A DNA stretch of 64,000 nucleotides from Janibacter sp. A1S7 (GTDB lineage: Bacteria > Actinomycetota > Actinomycetes > Actinomycetales > Dermatophilaceae). Where the stretch lies: NCBI RefSeq assembly GCF_037198315.1, contig NZ_CP144913.1, positions 3,286,001-3,350,000 of the forward strand, given 5' to 3'. The notes beneath the pieces are model-generated. The model was not told where the DNA came from, did not search any database, and saw only the letters and a program-made list of their open reading frames with translations. Below are positions 54,603 to 64,000 of the stretch, piece by piece. Every line of letters starts with the position of its first letter. Within the stretch, counting starts at the first letter, position 1. The position numbers and the translations under genes are program-made.

Positions 54603-55430
54603 GTGTGGACGACGATGACCACCATTCCTCACGAAACCCCCACGGAGAGCGTCAGCGACAGTGCCTGGTGTACGTCCACACCCCGCCGGGGGGGCGCCGC
54701 AGGGCTGCGCTCGGTCGGTACCGCGCTGGACGTGCTCGAGTGCTTCGCGGTCGACAGCACCCTGGGTGTCTCCGACGTGGCGCGCAGGCTCGGTGTCGCG
54801 AAGTCGACCGCGCACCGCGTCCTGACGACGCTGGCCGGTCGTGGGTTCGTCGAGCAGGACGCGAGCGGTTCCTATCGCCTCGGTCTGCACCTCTACGAGC
54901 TCGGGATGCTCTCCCATGCCCGCAACGGGTTGCGTCACGTGGCCCTTCCCACGATCCGGGCGGTGGCCGAGCAGACCGGGCACACGGTCAATCTGGGGGT
55001 GCCCGACGGGGCGGATGTCGTCTTCCTCGAGCGCATCGAGTCGATGGACGGGGTACGTATCCTCGGGCACTTCGGTCGCCGGCTGCCGGCGCACTGCGTC
55101 AGCTCCGGCCTGGCCATCGCCGCCTTCAACCCGACCCTCGAGTACGAGCGCCGTGAGGCCGGCTTCCCACCCAAGGCACGCGGGACCATCCGTCGGGTCG
55201 AGGACTGGGACCGGACCCTGGCCGAGGTGCGGCGCCGGGGGTACGCGGCGCTGAGTTCGGGGTCCTTCGCCGACGCGAGCTCGCTTGCCGTACCGATCCG
55301 CGTGCAGGGCGTGGCGATCGGTTCGATCTCCGTGTTCGGGCCGACGCCGCTGATCGAACCCGACGTACGCCGGGCGGTTCCGCTGCTCACCGCGGCCGCC
55401 AACCGCATCGCCAAGCAGTACACCTCCTGA
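54603..55430 (+). CDS. IclR-family transcriptional regulator (second)
   Basis: 275 residues from the GTG (an ATG at 54615 is also possible). Winged helix LGVSDVARRLGVAKSTAHRVL and C-terminal sensor (GRRLPAHCVSSGLAIAAF). Related to but distinct from the first regulator. It is transcribed toward the meta-cleavage genes and lies 113 bases before them, with a large palindrome in the gap, so it probably controls them. Confidence 0.92.
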   Translation: MWTTMTTIPHETPTESVSDSAWCTSTPRRGGAAGLRSVGTALDVLECFAVDSTLGVSDVARRLGVAKSTAHRVLTTLAGRGFVEQDASGSYRLGLHLYELGMLSHARNGLRHVALPTIRAVAEQTGHTVNLGVPDGADVVFLERIESMDGVRILGHFGRRLPAHCVSSGLAIAAFNPTLEYERREAGFPPKARGTIRRVEDWDRTLAEVRRRGYAALSSGSFADASSLAVPIRVQGVAIGSISVFGPTPLIEPDVRRAVPLLTAAANRIAKQYTS

Positions 55431-55490
55431 CCACGACGCCCCGGCACGATCGTCAGGACACGAACCTGCCCGGGCACCCTCGACACTCCC

Positions 55491-55515
55491 GTTCGTTCCC
55501 GCCACGGGAACGAAC
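55491..55515. promoter_or_regulatory. 25-base perfect palindrome, candidate IclR operator
   Basis: Arms of 11 bases (GTTCGTTCCCG and complement) around CCA, containing the shared core CGTTC-N9-GAACG at 55494-55512. It lies about 30-50 bases before the hydratase start, where an operator is expected. No U-run follows, which argues against a terminator. Confidence 0.65.
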
Positions 55516-55543
55516 CCCCGAATCGATGAAGGGCAGTCCTAGC

Positions 55544-56347
55544 GTGACAACCATGGAAGCGTCCACGACCACCCGGGACGACGCGGCCCGTGTCCTGCTG
55601 CAGGCGTACGCCAGCGGCGTCCCGACTGCCCCGCTCACCGAGCAGTTCGACGGGCTGACCGTCGAGGACGCGTACGCGATCCAGCTCGCGCAGGTGGCCG
55701 GCTGGACGGCCGCGGGCCGCACCGTCATCGGGCACAAGGTCGGCCTGACCTCCGCCGCGATGCAGAAGCAGCTCGGGGTGGACCAGCCCGACTTCGGCCA
55801 CCTCATGGACGACTTCGTCCACCTCGAGCACCAGGCCATCCCGCTGGCGGGGTACCTCCAGCCGCGCATCGAGCCGGAGATCGCCTTCGTGCTGCGCAAG
55901 CCCCTCACCGGGCCCGGCGTGAACGTCGCCCAGGCGATCGACGCCGTCGACTACGTCCTGCCGGCGCTGGAGATCGTCGACAGTCGCGTCGCCGACTGGA
56001 AGATCACGCTGGTCGACACCATCGCGGACAACGCCAGCTCCGGCGGCTTCGTCCTCGGCTCGACGCCGACGCGGCTGCAGGACGTCGACCTGCGCCTGAC
56101 CGGGTGCGTCTTCTCCCGCAACTCCCGCATCGTCGGGACCGGGGCCGGCGGCGCCGTGCTCGGTTCCCCGATCACCAGCCTCGTGTGGCTGGCCAACACG
56201 GTCGGTGCCCTCGGCACCACCCTCGAGGCCGGTCACGTCATCCTCCCCGGGTCCGTCACCTCGATGGTCCCGGTCGCCGCGGGCGACGTCCTCACCGCGA
56301 CCTTCGCCGGTCTCGGCAGCGTCACCGCCCGCTTCGCAGACAAGTGA
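55544..56347 (+). CDS. dmpE: 2-hydroxypenta-2,4-dienoate (2-keto-4-pentenoate) hydratase
   Basis: 267 residues from the GTG (ATG at 55526 or 55553 possible). Family text: [52 protein letters not shown]. It adds water to 2-hydroxypentadienoate giving 4-hydroxy-2-oxovalerate. It is homologous to the decarboxylase further down. First gene of the six-gene lower pathway unit. Confidence 0.93.
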   Translation: MTTMEASTTTRDDAARVLLQAYASGVPTAPLTEQFDGLTVEDAYAIQLAQVAGWTAAGRTVIGHKVGLTSAAMQKQLGVDQPDFGHLMDDFVHLEHQAIPLAGYLQPRIEPEIAFVLRKPLTGPGVNVAQAIDAVDYVLPALEIVDSRVADWKITLVDTIADNASSGGFVLGSTPTRLQDVDLRLTGCVFSRNSRIVGTGAGGAVLGSPITSLVWLANTVGALGTTLEAGHVILPGSVTSMVPVAAGDVLTATFAGLGSVTARFADK

Positions 56348-56358
56348 AAGGTCAACCC

Positions 56359-57339
56359 ATGCCGCAGCGCACCCAGGGAACAGCCGCGATCGTCGGACCG
56401 GGCAACATCGGCACCGACCTGATGTTCAAGCTCATGCGACGCTCGAACGTCCTCCAGCCGCGCTACATGGTCGGTGTCGACCCGGCCAGTGACGGTCTGC
56501 GTCGGGCCAGGACACTCGGCCTCGAGGCCAGCCACGAGGGTGTCGACTGGTTGCTCGCCCAGGACGAGTTGCCCGACGTCGTCTTCGAGTGCACCTCCGC
56601 GAAGGCGCACCAGGCCAACGCCCCCAAGTACGCCGAGGCCGGGATCCTCGCCGTCGACCTCACCCCGGCGGCCGTGGGCCCCTACCTCTGCCCACCGGTG
56701 AACCTCGACTTCAACCTCGACGCGCAGAACGTCAACATGATCACCTGCGGTGGCCAGGCCACGACGCCGATCGTCTCCGCAGTCTCGCGAGTCGTGGACG
56801 TGCCGTACGCCGAGATCGTCGCCTCCATCTCGAGCAAGTCCGCCGGTCCGGGCACCCGCGCCAACATCGATGAGTTCACCGAGACCACGAGCGAGGCGCT
56901 CGAGGTCGTCGGTGGCGCCAGGACCGGCAAGGCGATCATCATCCTCAACCCGGTCGAGCCGCCGCTGATGATGCGCAACACCGTGTTCTGCGCCATCCCG
57001 CAGGCCGCCGCCGAGGCCGGCCCGCTGCGTGACGAGGTGGAGGAGTCGATCCACGCGATGGTCGCGCGCGTCCAGGAGTACGTGCCCGGCTACCACCTGC
57101 GCACCGATCCGCAGTTCGACGACGCCCGCGACCTGTGGAACGGCATGGCACGGGTCACCGTCCCGATCGAGGTGAAGGGGCGCGGTGACTACCTGCCGGA
57201 GTACGCCGGCAACCTCGACATCATCACGTCCGCTGCCGCCCGCGTGGGCGACATGATGGTCGCGCACCGCCTGGGGGTCGACTCCGGCTGGGTCGCGTCC
57301 GACACGAGCAGCACGACCGGCCAGGAGGTCCCCGCATGA
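56359..57339 (+). CDS. dmpF: Acetaldehyde dehydrogenase (acylating)
   Basis: 326 residues. NAD-binding [11 protein letters not shown] and catalytic Cys130 in [11 protein letters not shown]. It converts acetaldehyde, CoA and NAD to acetyl-CoA, forming a channelled complex with the aldolase encoded next; the genes overlap by four bases. Confidence 0.95.
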   Translation: MPQRTQGTAAIVGPGNIGTDLMFKLMRRSNVLQPRYMVGVDPASDGLRRARTLGLEASHEGVDWLLAQDELPDVVFECTSAKAHQANAPKYAEAGILAVDLTPAAVGPYLCPPVNLDFNLDAQNVNMITCGGQATTPIVSAVSRVVDVPYAEIVASISSKSAGPGTRANIDEFTETTSEALEVVGGARTGKAIIILNPVEPPLMMRNTVFCAIPQAAAEAGPLRDEVEESIHAMVARVQEYVPGYHLRTDPQFDDARDLWNGMARVTVPIEVKGRGDYLPEYAGNLDIITSAAARVGDMMVAHRLGVDSGWVASDTSSTTGQEVPA

Positions 57340-58424
57340 GCGACAACACCAGCACGGCCCCCGCGCCCGTGCTCTTCGATGGAGACGTCGATGTGCGCAT
57401 CACCGACACCACGCTGCGCGACGGATCGCACGCCCAGTCCCACCAGTTCACCGAGGAGCAGGTGCGCACCACCGTGCGCGCCCTCGACGACGCGGGTGTC
57501 CAGGTCATCGAGGTGACCCACGGCGACGGTCTCGGCGGCAGCTCCTTCAACTACGGCTTTTCCGCCGTCGACGAGATGGCCCTGGTCAAGGCAGCCGTCG
57601 CGGAGGCGCACCAGGCGAAGATCGCGGTGCTCATGCTCCCCGGCCTCGGCACCGTGGAGAAGCTGCACGAGGCGCACACCATGGGCGCCCAGATCGCGCG
57701 CATCGCCACCCACAGCACGGAGGCGGACGTCTCGATCCAGCACTTCGGGGCGGCCCGCGACCTGGGCATGGAGACCGTCGGGTTCCTCATGCTCAGCCAC
57801 ATGAACACACCCGAGGGGCTGGCCCAGCAGGCACGGATCATGGTCGACGCCGGGTGCCAGTGCGTCTACGTCGTCGACAGCGCCGGCGCCCTCATCCTCG
57901 AGGACGTCTCCGATCGGGTCGAGGCGATCATCGCCGAGGTGGGCACGGACGCCCAGGTCGGCTACCACGGCCACCAGAACATGTCCTTCGGCGTCGCCAA
58001 CTCGGTGCTCGCCCACCGAGCCGGCGCCACGCAGATCGACGGCTCGCTGCGCGCCCTCGGCGCCGGCGCCGGCAACTCGCCCACCGAGGTGCTCGCGACC
58101 GCCTTCGAGCGACTCGGCATCAGGACGGGCATCGATCTGGGCGCCATCCTCGGTGCGGCCGAGGACGTCGTCACCCCGATCATCCGTCGGATGCCGGTGA
58201 TGGACCGTGCGTCGATCACCCAGGGCTACGCCGGGGTGTACAGCTCCTTCCTGCTGCACGCGGAGCGGGCCGCGCAGCGCTACGGTGTCCCGGCCCACGA
58301 GATCCTCACCAAGGTCGGCGAGTACGGCTACGTCGGCGGCCAGGAGGACATGATCATCGACGTGGCCCTGGAGCTGCGCGACCAGCAGACGGCACTGCGT
58401 GACGATCGGACGGTGAGCGCATGA
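57336..58424 (+). CDS. dmpG: 4-hydroxy-2-oxovalerate aldolase
   Basis: 362 residues, HMGL-like TIM barrel with [13 protein letters not shown] (catalytic Arg, metal Asp) and metal-binding histidines in GYHGHQN. It cleaves 4-hydroxy-2-oxovalerate to pyruvate and acetaldehyde. Overlaps neighbours on both sides by four bases. Confidence 0.95.
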   Translation: MSDNTSTAPAPVLFDGDVDVRITDTTLRDGSHAQSHQFTEEQVRTTVRALDDAGVQVIEVTHGDGLGGSSFNYGFSAVDEMALVKAAVAEAHQAKIAVLMLPGLGTVEKLHEAHTMGAQIARIATHSTEADVSIQHFGAARDLGMETVGFLMLSHMNTPEGLAQQARIMVDAGCQCVYVVDSAGALILEDVSDRVEAIIAEVGTDAQVGYHGHQNMSFGVANSVLAHRAGATQIDGSLRALGAGAGNSPTEVLATAFERLGIRTGIDLGAILGAAEDVVTPIIRRMPVMDRASITQGYAGVYSSFLLHAERAAQRYGVPAHEILTKVGEYGYVGGQEDMIIDVALELRDQQTALRDDRTVSA

Positions 58425-59209
58425 GCACCACCTGGGACGTCGAGTCCGTTGCCACCGAGCTCCTCGCCTGCGAGGCAGAGCGCCGAGACCGGGTGAAGTT
58501 CACCGATGAGTGGCCCGAGCTGGACGTCGCCACCGGCTACGAGATCCAGGACCTGACCCTCCGGCGGCGGCTGGACCGGGGTGAGCACCTCGTCGGCATC
58601 AAGCTCGGCCTCACCTCGCGGGCCAAGCAGCAGCGGATGGGGGTCGACACCCCCTTCGTCGCCTGGCTGACCGACGCCATGGTCCTGCCGGCCGGCGACC
58701 CGGTCCCCCAGGACGCGCTCATCCACCCGCGGATCGAGCCGGAGCTCGTCTTCGTCATGGGCGAGCGGCTCGAGGGCCCCGGCGTCACCGCCGCCCAGGC
58801 GATGGCCGCCGTCAGCCACGTCCTCGGTGGCGCCGAGATCATCGACAGCCGGTACCGGGACTTCAAGTTCGCGGCCGGTGACGTCATCGCCGACAACGCC
58901 AGCTCCGGTGCCTACGTCACCGGGCCGGTCTCCCTCCCCCCGAGCGAGCTCGACCTCTCCCTCGAAGCGGTCCTCGTCGAGGTGGACGGCGAGGTCGTCG
59001 ACTCGGCGACCGGCGCCGCCGTGCAGGGACACCCGGGCGAGGCGCTCGCGCTCGCGGCCAACGACCTGGCCACGCGCGGTCACGCCATCGAGGCGGGCTG
59101 GATCGTCCTGACCGGCGGCATGACCGACGCCCAGTTCGCGCCCCCCGGTTCGTCGGTCGCCTGCCACTTCACCAACCTCGGCTCGGTCCGCGTCCACGGG
59201 GGCGAGTGA
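58421..59209 (+). CDS. dmpH: 4-oxalocrotonate (2-oxo-3-hexenedioate) decarboxylase
   Basis: 262 residues, same fold as the hydratase ([51 protein letters not shown]). The neighbouring tautomerase and semialdehyde dehydrogenase support the decarboxylase rather than a second hydratase assignment. It produces 2-hydroxypentadienoate for DmpE. Confidence 0.9.
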   Translation: MSTTWDVESVATELLACEAERRDRVKFTDEWPELDVATGYEIQDLTLRRRLDRGEHLVGIKLGLTSRAKQQRMGVDTPFVAWLTDAMVLPAGDPVPQDALIHPRIEPELVFVMGERLEGPGVTAAQAMAAVSHVLGGAEIIDSRYRDFKFAAGDVIADNASSGAYVTGPVSLPPSELDLSLEAVLVEVDGEVVDSATGAAVQGHPGEALALAANDLATRGHAIEAGWIVLTGGMTDAQFAPPGSSVACHFTNLGSVRVHGGE

Positions 59210-59210
59210 C

Positions 59211-59441
59211 GTGCCGGTCGTCCAGGTCACCCTCACCCACGGCCGCACGCCGGAGACCATCCGGTCGATGATCTCCGCCATCACCCGGGCCCTGGCCGAC
59301 ACGGGCGTCGCCCCCGAGGAGAACGTCCGTGTCCTCGTCAACGAGATCCCCACCGAGCACTTCGCCGCCGGTGACGTCACCATCGCCGAGCGGCACGCGG
59401 GCCGGACGGCCGACACCGAGAGCAAGGAAGGCCAGTCGTGA
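59211..59441 (+). CDS. dmpI: 4-oxalocrotonate tautomerase
   Basis: 76 residues. The mature protein would begin with the catalytic Pro (codons GTG CCG; PVVQVTLTHGRTPE). Slightly longer than the 62-residue classic enzyme, with a Glu/Ser tail. It isomerises the enol to keto form of 4-oxalocrotonate. Confidence 0.92.
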   Translation: MPVVQVTLTHGRTPETIRSMISAITRALADTGVAPEENVRVLVNEIPTEHFAAGDVTIAERHAGRTADTESKEGQS

Positions 59442-60895
59442 GTACCCAGTTCTTCGGCCACATCATCGACAACGAAGAGGTCGAGTCGCTCAGTGGCGAG
59501 CGCTTCGACGTGTGGAACCCCTGGACGCAGGAGGTCTTCGCCCAGGCCGCCGAGGGGTCAGCCCAGGACGCCGACCGCGCGATCGCCAGCGCCCGCCGCG
59601 CCTTCGACGAAGGTCCCTGGCCCCGGATGACCCGTCCCGAGCGCGCAGCGGCCATCCACACGCTCGCGGACCTCATGGAGGAGCGCGCCGACGAGCTGGC
59701 CACCCTCGACGCGACCAACATGGGCAAGCCCGTCGCGCAGGCCAAGCACGACGTCGGCCGCTCGGTCTGGAACTTCCGTTTCTTCGCCGACCACCAGCGT
59801 GACCACAACGGTGAGGTCTACCCGATGCCCTCGGGTCACCACACCTACAGCGAGTTCGGCCCCGTCGGCGTCGTCGCGGCCATCTCCCCGTGGAACTTCC
59901 CGCTGATGATGGCCTCGTGGAAGATCGCCCCGGCGATCGCCTGGGGCAACACCTGCATCATCAAGCCGAGCGAGGACACCCCGGCCTCGGTGACGCTGCT
60001 CGGCCGCCTCGCGGTCGAGGCCGGCTTCCCGCCCGGTGTCCTCAACGTCCTCAACGGCCACGGTGCGCCTGCCGGCGCGTCGCTGACCGAGGACGACCGG
60101 GTCGACCGCGTGACGTTCACCGGGTCCTCGGCGACCGGCAAGACCGTCATGGCCTCCGCGGCGACGCACCTCGCCCCGGTCTCGCTCGAGCTCGGCGGGA
60201 AGGGGGCCAACCTCGTCTTCGACGACGCCGAGATCGACAACGCCGTCCACTGGGCCGTGGAGGCGATCTTCCGCAACTCCGGCCAGATCTGCCTGGCCGG
60301 CTCGCGCCTGTTCGTCCAGTCCGGCATCTACGACGAGTTCATGGAGCGCTTCGTCGCGGCTGCCGAGGCACTGCCGATCGGTGACCCCTTCGACCCCGAG
60401 AAGAAGTTCTCCTCGCTGGCGAGCAAGAAGCACTTCGACAAGGTCGCCTCCTACCTCGAGGACGTCGAGGCGCAGGGAGGGACGATGGTCACCGGTGGTG
60501 TGGACGAGGACGGGCGCTGGTTGGTCAGGCCGACGGTCCTCACCGACCTGCCGCTCGACTCCAAGCAGTACTGCGAGGAGATCTTCGGCCCGGTCGTCGT
60601 CGTCAACCGCTTCGACACCGAGGCGGAAGCCGTGCACCTGGCCAACGACACCCGGTACGGACTCAATGCCATGCTCTTCACCGAGAACCTCTCCCGCGCC
60701 CACCGGGTCTCCTCGAACCTGCGCGCCGGCACGGTCTGGGTCAACTGCTTCTTCATCCGCGATCTGCGCACGCCCTTCGGTGGTGTCGGTGACTCCGGCG
60801 TCGGACGTGAGGGCGGGGACTTCAGCCGTGAGTTCTTCACCGAGCCCAAGGCGGTCGTCATGCAGATCGACCGGACCGTCCCCGGGGCCGGCTGA
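59438..60895 (+). CDS. dmpC: 2-hydroxymuconic semialdehyde dehydrogenase
   Basis: 485 residues, aldehyde dehydrogenase family with Asn153 (SPWNFP), Glu251 (LELGGKG) and catalytic Cys285 (GQICLAGS). The C-terminal text NCFFIRDLRTPFGGVGDSGVGREGG (in part FFIRDLRTPFGG) is typical of XylG/DmpC. It oxidises the ring-cleavage product to 4-oxalocrotonate with NAD. Last gene of the unit. Confidence 0.94.
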   Translation: MSTQFFGHIIDNEEVESLSGERFDVWNPWTQEVFAQAAEGSAQDADRAIASARRAFDEGPWPRMTRPERAAAIHTLADLMEERADELATLDATNMGKPVAQAKHDVGRSVWNFRFFADHQRDHNGEVYPMPSGHHTYSEFGPVGVVAAISPWNFPLMMASWKIAPAIAWGNTCIIKPSEDTPASVTLLGRLAVEAGFPPGVLNVLNGHGAPAGASLTEDDRVDRVTFTGSSATGKTVMASAATHLAPVSLELGGKGANLVFDDAEIDNAVHWAVEAIFRNSGQICLAGSRLFVQSGIYDEFMERFVAAAEALPIGDPFDPEKKFSSLASKKHFDKVASYLEDVEAQGGTMVTGGVDEDGRWLVRPTVLTDLPLDSKQYCEEIFGPVVVVNRFDTEAEAVHLANDTRYGLNAMLFTENLSRAHRVSSNLRAGTVWVNCFFIRDLRTPFGGVGDSGVGREGGDFSREFFTEPKAVVMQIDRTVPGAG

Positions 60896-60905
60896 CCCCC
60901 GTCGC

Positions 60906-60958
60906 CGACCCGGAGGAGTCCACCCACCGAAACGGCGATTGGTGGACCCCCCGGGTCG
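60906..60958 (+). terminator. Terminator of the meta-cleavage operon
   Basis: Arms of 19 and 18 bases (from CGACCCGG... to ...CCGGGTCG) pair almost perfectly around a 16-base loop and are followed by TTAT. It marks the right edge of the catabolic block. Confidence 0.8.
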
Positions 60959-61020
60959 TTATGGCATCGTGAGGTGCCGCTCTTGATTCCGAGAGCGCGA
61001 GATGCCTACGAGGAGTTCCC

Positions 61021-61890
61021 ATGAGTGGTCCGGAGGACAGGCGGCGCGGCGACGCCTTCGATGACTTCTTCGGTGACCCGAGCCCGTCCGGACGGATGGG
61101 TCCGGCGGCGGAGCAGCGCCCGAGGAGCGGTCCCGGCGACACTCCCACCACACGCATGGACGCCGACGGTGGGGATGAGACCCAGACGCAGCCGACACCG
61201 ACGGCCGAGCCGTCGTACGAGCCGACCATCGCGACGGGCGCCGTCCCGGAGAGATGGTGGGCCGCCGAGCCCGAGAAGACCGCAGCGGCGCCTGCGTCGA
61301 CCTGGGAGACCACGGCGACGCCACCCCGGGAGGACCGGCAGCCACCACGCAAGGGCATCTCCACCCTCGGCCTCGTGGCCATGCTCGTCGGTGGGGTCCT
61401 GCTCGGTGGCCTGGTCGTCGGTGGCGTCATGGCCATGGGTCTGGGTCCGGGCAGTGATGATTCAGGGCAGCCGACCGCCCGGGAGACCGTGACCGAGACC
61501 GGCTCGCCCACCTCGACCACCGAGCCGAGTGAGTCGTCCAGTGACACCTCGTCGAGCTCCTCCCCCTCGTCCTCCTCGAGCTCGTCCTCGCGTTCCTCCT
61601 CGAGTTCGTCCTCGAGCTCGACGACGGCCGAGCGGTCCGGCACGAAGCCGGCCGACGTCTCCCAGTGCGCCGGCCCGTCCGGTGGGGTGGCCGTCGGTAC
61701 CGGCTCGGACGTGACGTCCTGTGCGTTCGCCGTCGCCGTGCGCGATGCCTATGTCGCGGGCGACTCCAACGGCGCGGCGAACCTGCGGGTGACCTCCCCG
61801 GTGACCAACAAGGCCTACACGATGAGCTGCTCCGGTGCGGCGGTCACGACGTGCACCGGCGGCAACAACGCCGTCGTCGTCCTCTACTGA
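61021..61890 (+). CDS. Ser-rich single-pass membrane protein
   Basis: 289 residues. Disordered, charged cytoplasmic part (1-110), one membrane helix (about 114-140), a Ser/Thr tract with long serine runs (about 155-205) and a C-terminal domain of about 80 residues with four cysteines (SQCAGPSGG, TSCAFAVAV, MSCSGAA, TTCTGGNNA). The C-terminal domain type is frequent at the ends of actinobacterial exported proteins. Function unknown. Stop is two bases before the next start. Confidence 0.75.
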   Translation: MSGPEDRRRGDAFDDFFGDPSPSGRMGPAAEQRPRSGPGDTPTTRMDADGGDETQTQPTPTAEPSYEPTIATGAVPERWWAAEPEKTAAAPASTWETTATPPREDRQPPRKGISTLGLVAMLVGGVLLGGLVVGGVMAMGLGPGSDDSGQPTARETVTETGSPTSTTEPSESSSDTSSSSSPSSSSSSSSRSSSSSSSSSTTAERSGTKPADVSQCAGPSGGVAVGTGSDVTSCAFAVAVRDAYVAGDSNGAANLRVTSPVTNKAYTMSCSGAAVTTCTGGNNAVVVLY

Positions 61891-61892
61891 TC

Positions 61893-62762
61893 GTGCTGCG
61901 CCGTCTCGCCGGGGCCGTCACCGTGGCCCTGGCGGTGGCGGCGTGCTCGCTCCCGGGTGAGGCAGGACCGGCACCGTCGCAGACCGGGACCCCGTCCGCG
62001 ACCTCCGCCTCGTCGACCTCGCCCTCGTCGTCGACCGGCGAGGGCCGCAGGGCCCTGGACTCGTCGCTCGTCGCGGACCTCGAAGAGGTCCTGCGGGCCG
62101 ATGACCGGGCCGAGGTCTCCCTCGCCCTTGCCCCCATCGGGTCGCACGAGCGCCCACGAGTCCTCGGCGACGCACCGTCGCTCATCGCCTGGTCGACGAT
62201 CAAGGTGCCGTTGGCGTTGGCCGTCCTGGGATCCGGGACCGAGGCGATGGCGGACATCGACGCGGCCCTGACCGCCTCGGACAACGCGGCCGCAGATCGT
62301 CTCTGGGAGTCCCTCGGGACCCCCCAGGAGGCCGCCGGGGCGGTCGAGAGCCAGTTGCGCCGTGGCGGGGACGCGCGCACGCAGGTCCCTTCCGCAGTGA
62401 CCGTGCCCGGGTACTCGGCCTTCGGCCAGTCGACGTGGCGCCTGATCGACCAGGCCGCATTCACCGCCGCCCTCCCCTGCCTGAACGGCTCATCACCGGT
62501 CACCGAGGCGATGGGTCGGGTCGTCGAGGGCCAGCGGTGGGGCCTGGGCGTGATCGAGGGCACCCGCTTCAAGGGCGGGTGGGGGCCCACCCCCGAGGGC
62601 TACGTGGTCCGCCAGCTCGGCATCCTCCCGGGCGCGAAGGGGGGGACGGCCGCGGCCGTGCAGGTGCGCACCGGGACCCACGAGCAGGGGACGGCGATCA
62701 TGGACGAGGTGGCCGCAGTGCTCGATCGCCACCGGAAGGCCCTGCCGAACGGGTCCTGCTGA
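61893..62762 (+). CDS. Beta-lactamase-like serine hydrolase lipoprotein
   Basis: 289 residues. Signal with lipobox VAAC, Ser/Thr linker, then a class A beta-lactamase/PBP-like domain: Ser101-Thr-Ile-Lys104 (AWSTIKVPLA) and SDN (TASDNAAAD). The KTG triad is not clear (FKGGWGP is the nearest). The weak third motif makes true beta-lactamase activity doubtful; a peptidoglycan-related or structural role is as likely. GTG start directly after the Ser-rich gene. Confidence 0.75.
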   Translation: MLRRLAGAVTVALAVAACSLPGEAGPAPSQTGTPSATSASSTSPSSSTGEGRRALDSSLVADLEEVLRADDRAEVSLALAPIGSHERPRVLGDAPSLIAWSTIKVPLALAVLGSGTEAMADIDAALTASDNAAADRLWESLGTPQEAAGAVESQLRRGGDARTQVPSAVTVPGYSAFGQSTWRLIDQAAFTAALPCLNGSSPVTEAMGRVVEGQRWGLGVIEGTRFKGGWGPTPEGYVVRQLGILPGAKGGTAAAVQVRTGTHEQGTAIMDEVAAVLDRHRKALPNGSC

Positions 62763-63030
62763 GCAGACTGGGCCACCTGCACCGGGGCGTCCTCCGGGCT
62801 CGTCGCCGGGCCTCATCGACGGATGGCAGGAGTGCGGCTCAGAGCGCCTGACGGCGTGGCTGATGTACCGGGAGTCATCAACCGGCGGTTTCTGCGGCGA
62901 GAACGGCCGCCACGGGCCGTACAGGTGCGTCCTCGCATCCCTCGGAGAGGTAGGATCGGGGGGTTGAGGCCGTGGCGCCGACCCTGGTGGGTCAGCCCGC
63001 GGCGATCCGTGCACGCACTCGAGGAGCACC

Positions 63031-64000
<970 letters not shown>

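Noticed and set aside
55491..55515. Rho-independent terminator after the second iclR gene
   Set aside because: The palindrome lacks a U-run and has only a 3-base loop. Its core repeats before other catabolic units, which fits an operator better.
61893..62762. Functional class A beta-lactamase
   Set aside because: STIK and SDN are present but no convincing KTG motif or catalytic Glu loop can be seen, so resistance is not claimed.

Overview
The window is about 64 kb of very GC-rich DNA spanning the replication origin of an actinobacterial chromosome. GTG starts are frequent. The gene order murJ - trxB - trxA | parB - parA - rsmG - khpB(jag) - yidC - yidD - rnpA - rpmH | dnaA - oriC - dnaN - gnd - recF - dciA - ... 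gyrB is the classical actinobacterial origin layout. Gene style suggests Micrococcales (perhaps an Intrasporangiaceae/Janibacter-like organism), but that placement is inferred and not tested.

Region 1 (1-22,400): envelope and surface appendages. A leftward, tightly overlapping Tad/Flp pilus operon (10,278 to 519) encodes a zinc-ribbon protein, CpaB, a CpaE-type ATPase fused to a pseudopilin, TadE, TadA, TadB, TadC, a histidine kinase and response regulator, the Flp pilin and a TadG-like protein. A second leftward block (19,783 to 11,418) holds a prepilin peptidase, two large proteins with Flp-type N-termini and big exported domains, an SGNH hydrolase with the same kind of N-terminus, three lipoproteins and several small membrane proteins. 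I read this second block as an undescribed set of prepilin-anchored surface proteins. It is followed by a small biotinyl carrier protein and an FHA / PP2C-phosphatase cluster.

Region 2 (22,500-32,800): CCA-adding enzyme, Nudix hydrolase, DUF6049-type exported protein, MurJ lipid II flippase, a separate pseudokinase with an extracellular domain, an anti-sigma-factor-like protein and thioredoxin reductase/thioredoxin. The ECF sigma gene (sigM) usually found here is missing, although an ECF-type promoter sits in front of the anti-sigma-like gene.

Region 3 (33,000-45,600): chromosome segregation and replication. parAB lies beside four parS-like sites, followed by the ribosome/membrane-insertion genes, dnaA, an approximately 740 bp oriC with many DnaA boxes, dnaN, gnd, recF and dciA.

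Region 4 (45,600-60,960): a complete phenol-to-central-metabolism pathway sits between dciA and gyrB. It has three transcription units: ferredoxin + catechol 2,3-dioxygenase + HbpS-like protein; a multicomponent phenol hydroxylase (DmpLMNOP type, led by an unrecognised protein); and the 4-oxalocrotonate branch of the meta-cleavage pathway (hydratase, acylating acetaldehyde dehydrogenase, aldolase, decarboxylase, tautomerase, semialdehyde dehydrogenase). One AraC-type and two IclR-type regulators are interspersed. A shared inverted repeat, CGTTC-N9-GAACG, occurs once upstream of each of the three units and once over an iclR start codon, which suggests a single regulon.

Region 5 (61,000-64,000): a Ser-rich membrane protein, a beta-lactamase-like serine hydrolase lipoprotein, and the 5' part of gyrB running off the window. 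I saw no rRNA or tRNA gene, insertion sequence or CRISPR array.
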